Below, piece by piece: positions 5,272 through 5,386 of a stretch of 5,386 bases of DNA. The DNA is from JAYEIA01 sp964472505. Its GTDB lineage: Bacteria > Bacteroidota > Bacteroidia > Bacteroidales > JAADGE01. The position numbers and the translations under genes were made by a program. Below the pieces are notes generated by a model, which was given only the letters and a program-made list of their open reading frames with translations, did not search any database and was not told the DNA's origin. Positions within the stretch are counted from its first letter, which is position 1. Each line of letters starts with the position of its first letter. The DNA lies in contig CAYYQW010000140.1 in NCBI GenBank assembly GCA_964472505.1, forward strand, positions 1 to 5,386. The letters are read 5' to 3'.

Positions 5272-5386
5272 AGTATTATATTGTATTTGACAGAAAATCC
5301 TGCGCCTGTGGTGTTTTTGTATCACGATTGTAAATATCGCTCCGAAATTAAGACCGGAAAATGTAGTAACACAATATTAACAACGG
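5272..5386. other. Right edge, no gene assigned
   Basis: A short flank beyond the terminator. On the minus strand a frame ending at TAA (5278 to 5276) reads DIYNRDTKTPQAQDFLSNTI at its end, which looks protein-like and would be a C-terminus facing the terminator, but it is blocked by another stop at 5350-5348. A second minus frame is open from the right edge to a TGA at 5324-5322. On the plus strand a frame is open from 5200 to the edge but lacks an ATG and runs through the terminator. None can be called a gene from 115 bases. Confidence 0.4.

Noticed and set aside
1..5386. Mobile element, phage or CRISPR content
   Set aside because: No transposase, integrase, terminal repeats, spaced direct repeats or tRNA-like structure was seen. 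The window length equals that of phage phiX174, but the gene content is unrelated.

Overview
The window reads as a moderately AT-rich chromosomal segment of a Bacteroidota (Bacteroidetes) bacterium, probably of the Bacteroidales or a relative. The clues are -7 boxes of the TAnnTTTG type, starts preceded by A/T-rich leaders without a clear Shine-Dalgarno, exported proteins with Sec signals ending in A-K-A, S-A-Q or A-E-A-Q, and a DUF4369-like/thioredoxin-fold protein typical of the phylum. The genus cannot be told from the sequence.

Layout. (1) 1-630, minus strand: a DUF554 (YdfK/YqgA-type) membrane protein whose C-terminus is cut by the left edge. (2) 631-841: a divergent intergenic region with a good promoter for the rightward gene, a weaker one for the leftward gene, and two operator-like inverted repeats. 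(3) 842-1744, plus: an EamA/DMT-family transporter that must start at a GTG. (4) 1817-3187, plus: an exported TlpA-like thioredoxin-fold protein with a CGHC active site. (5) 3284-3604, plus: a short exported fragment that looks like the N-terminus of a much larger galactose-mutarotase-like (DUF5107-type) protein and is probably a gene remnant. (6) 3669-4295, plus: an isochorismatase-family cysteine hydrolase with a complete D-K-C triad and, unusually, a signal peptide. (7) 4386-5141, plus: a slipin (stomatin/SPFH) membrane protein without an NfeD partner in view. (8) 5142-5271: an AT-rich inverted repeat and then a very strong intrinsic terminator. (9) 5272-5386: right edge, no gene assigned.

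The genes do not form an evident pathway. Most appear to be single transcription units: perfect TATATTTG boxes precede the TlpA-like and slipin genes, and the intergenic gaps are 65-210 bases. The shared theme is the cell envelope (two polytopic membrane proteins, one SPFH membrane protein, two or three exported proteins). A functional link between the exported thioredoxin-fold protein and the exported cysteine hydrolase is possible but speculative. I found no RNA gene, CRISPR array, insertion sequence or phage gene, and no convincing new system. The best leads are the truncated mutarotase-like remnant, the exported isochorismatase-family hydrolase and the palindromic divergent promoter region.
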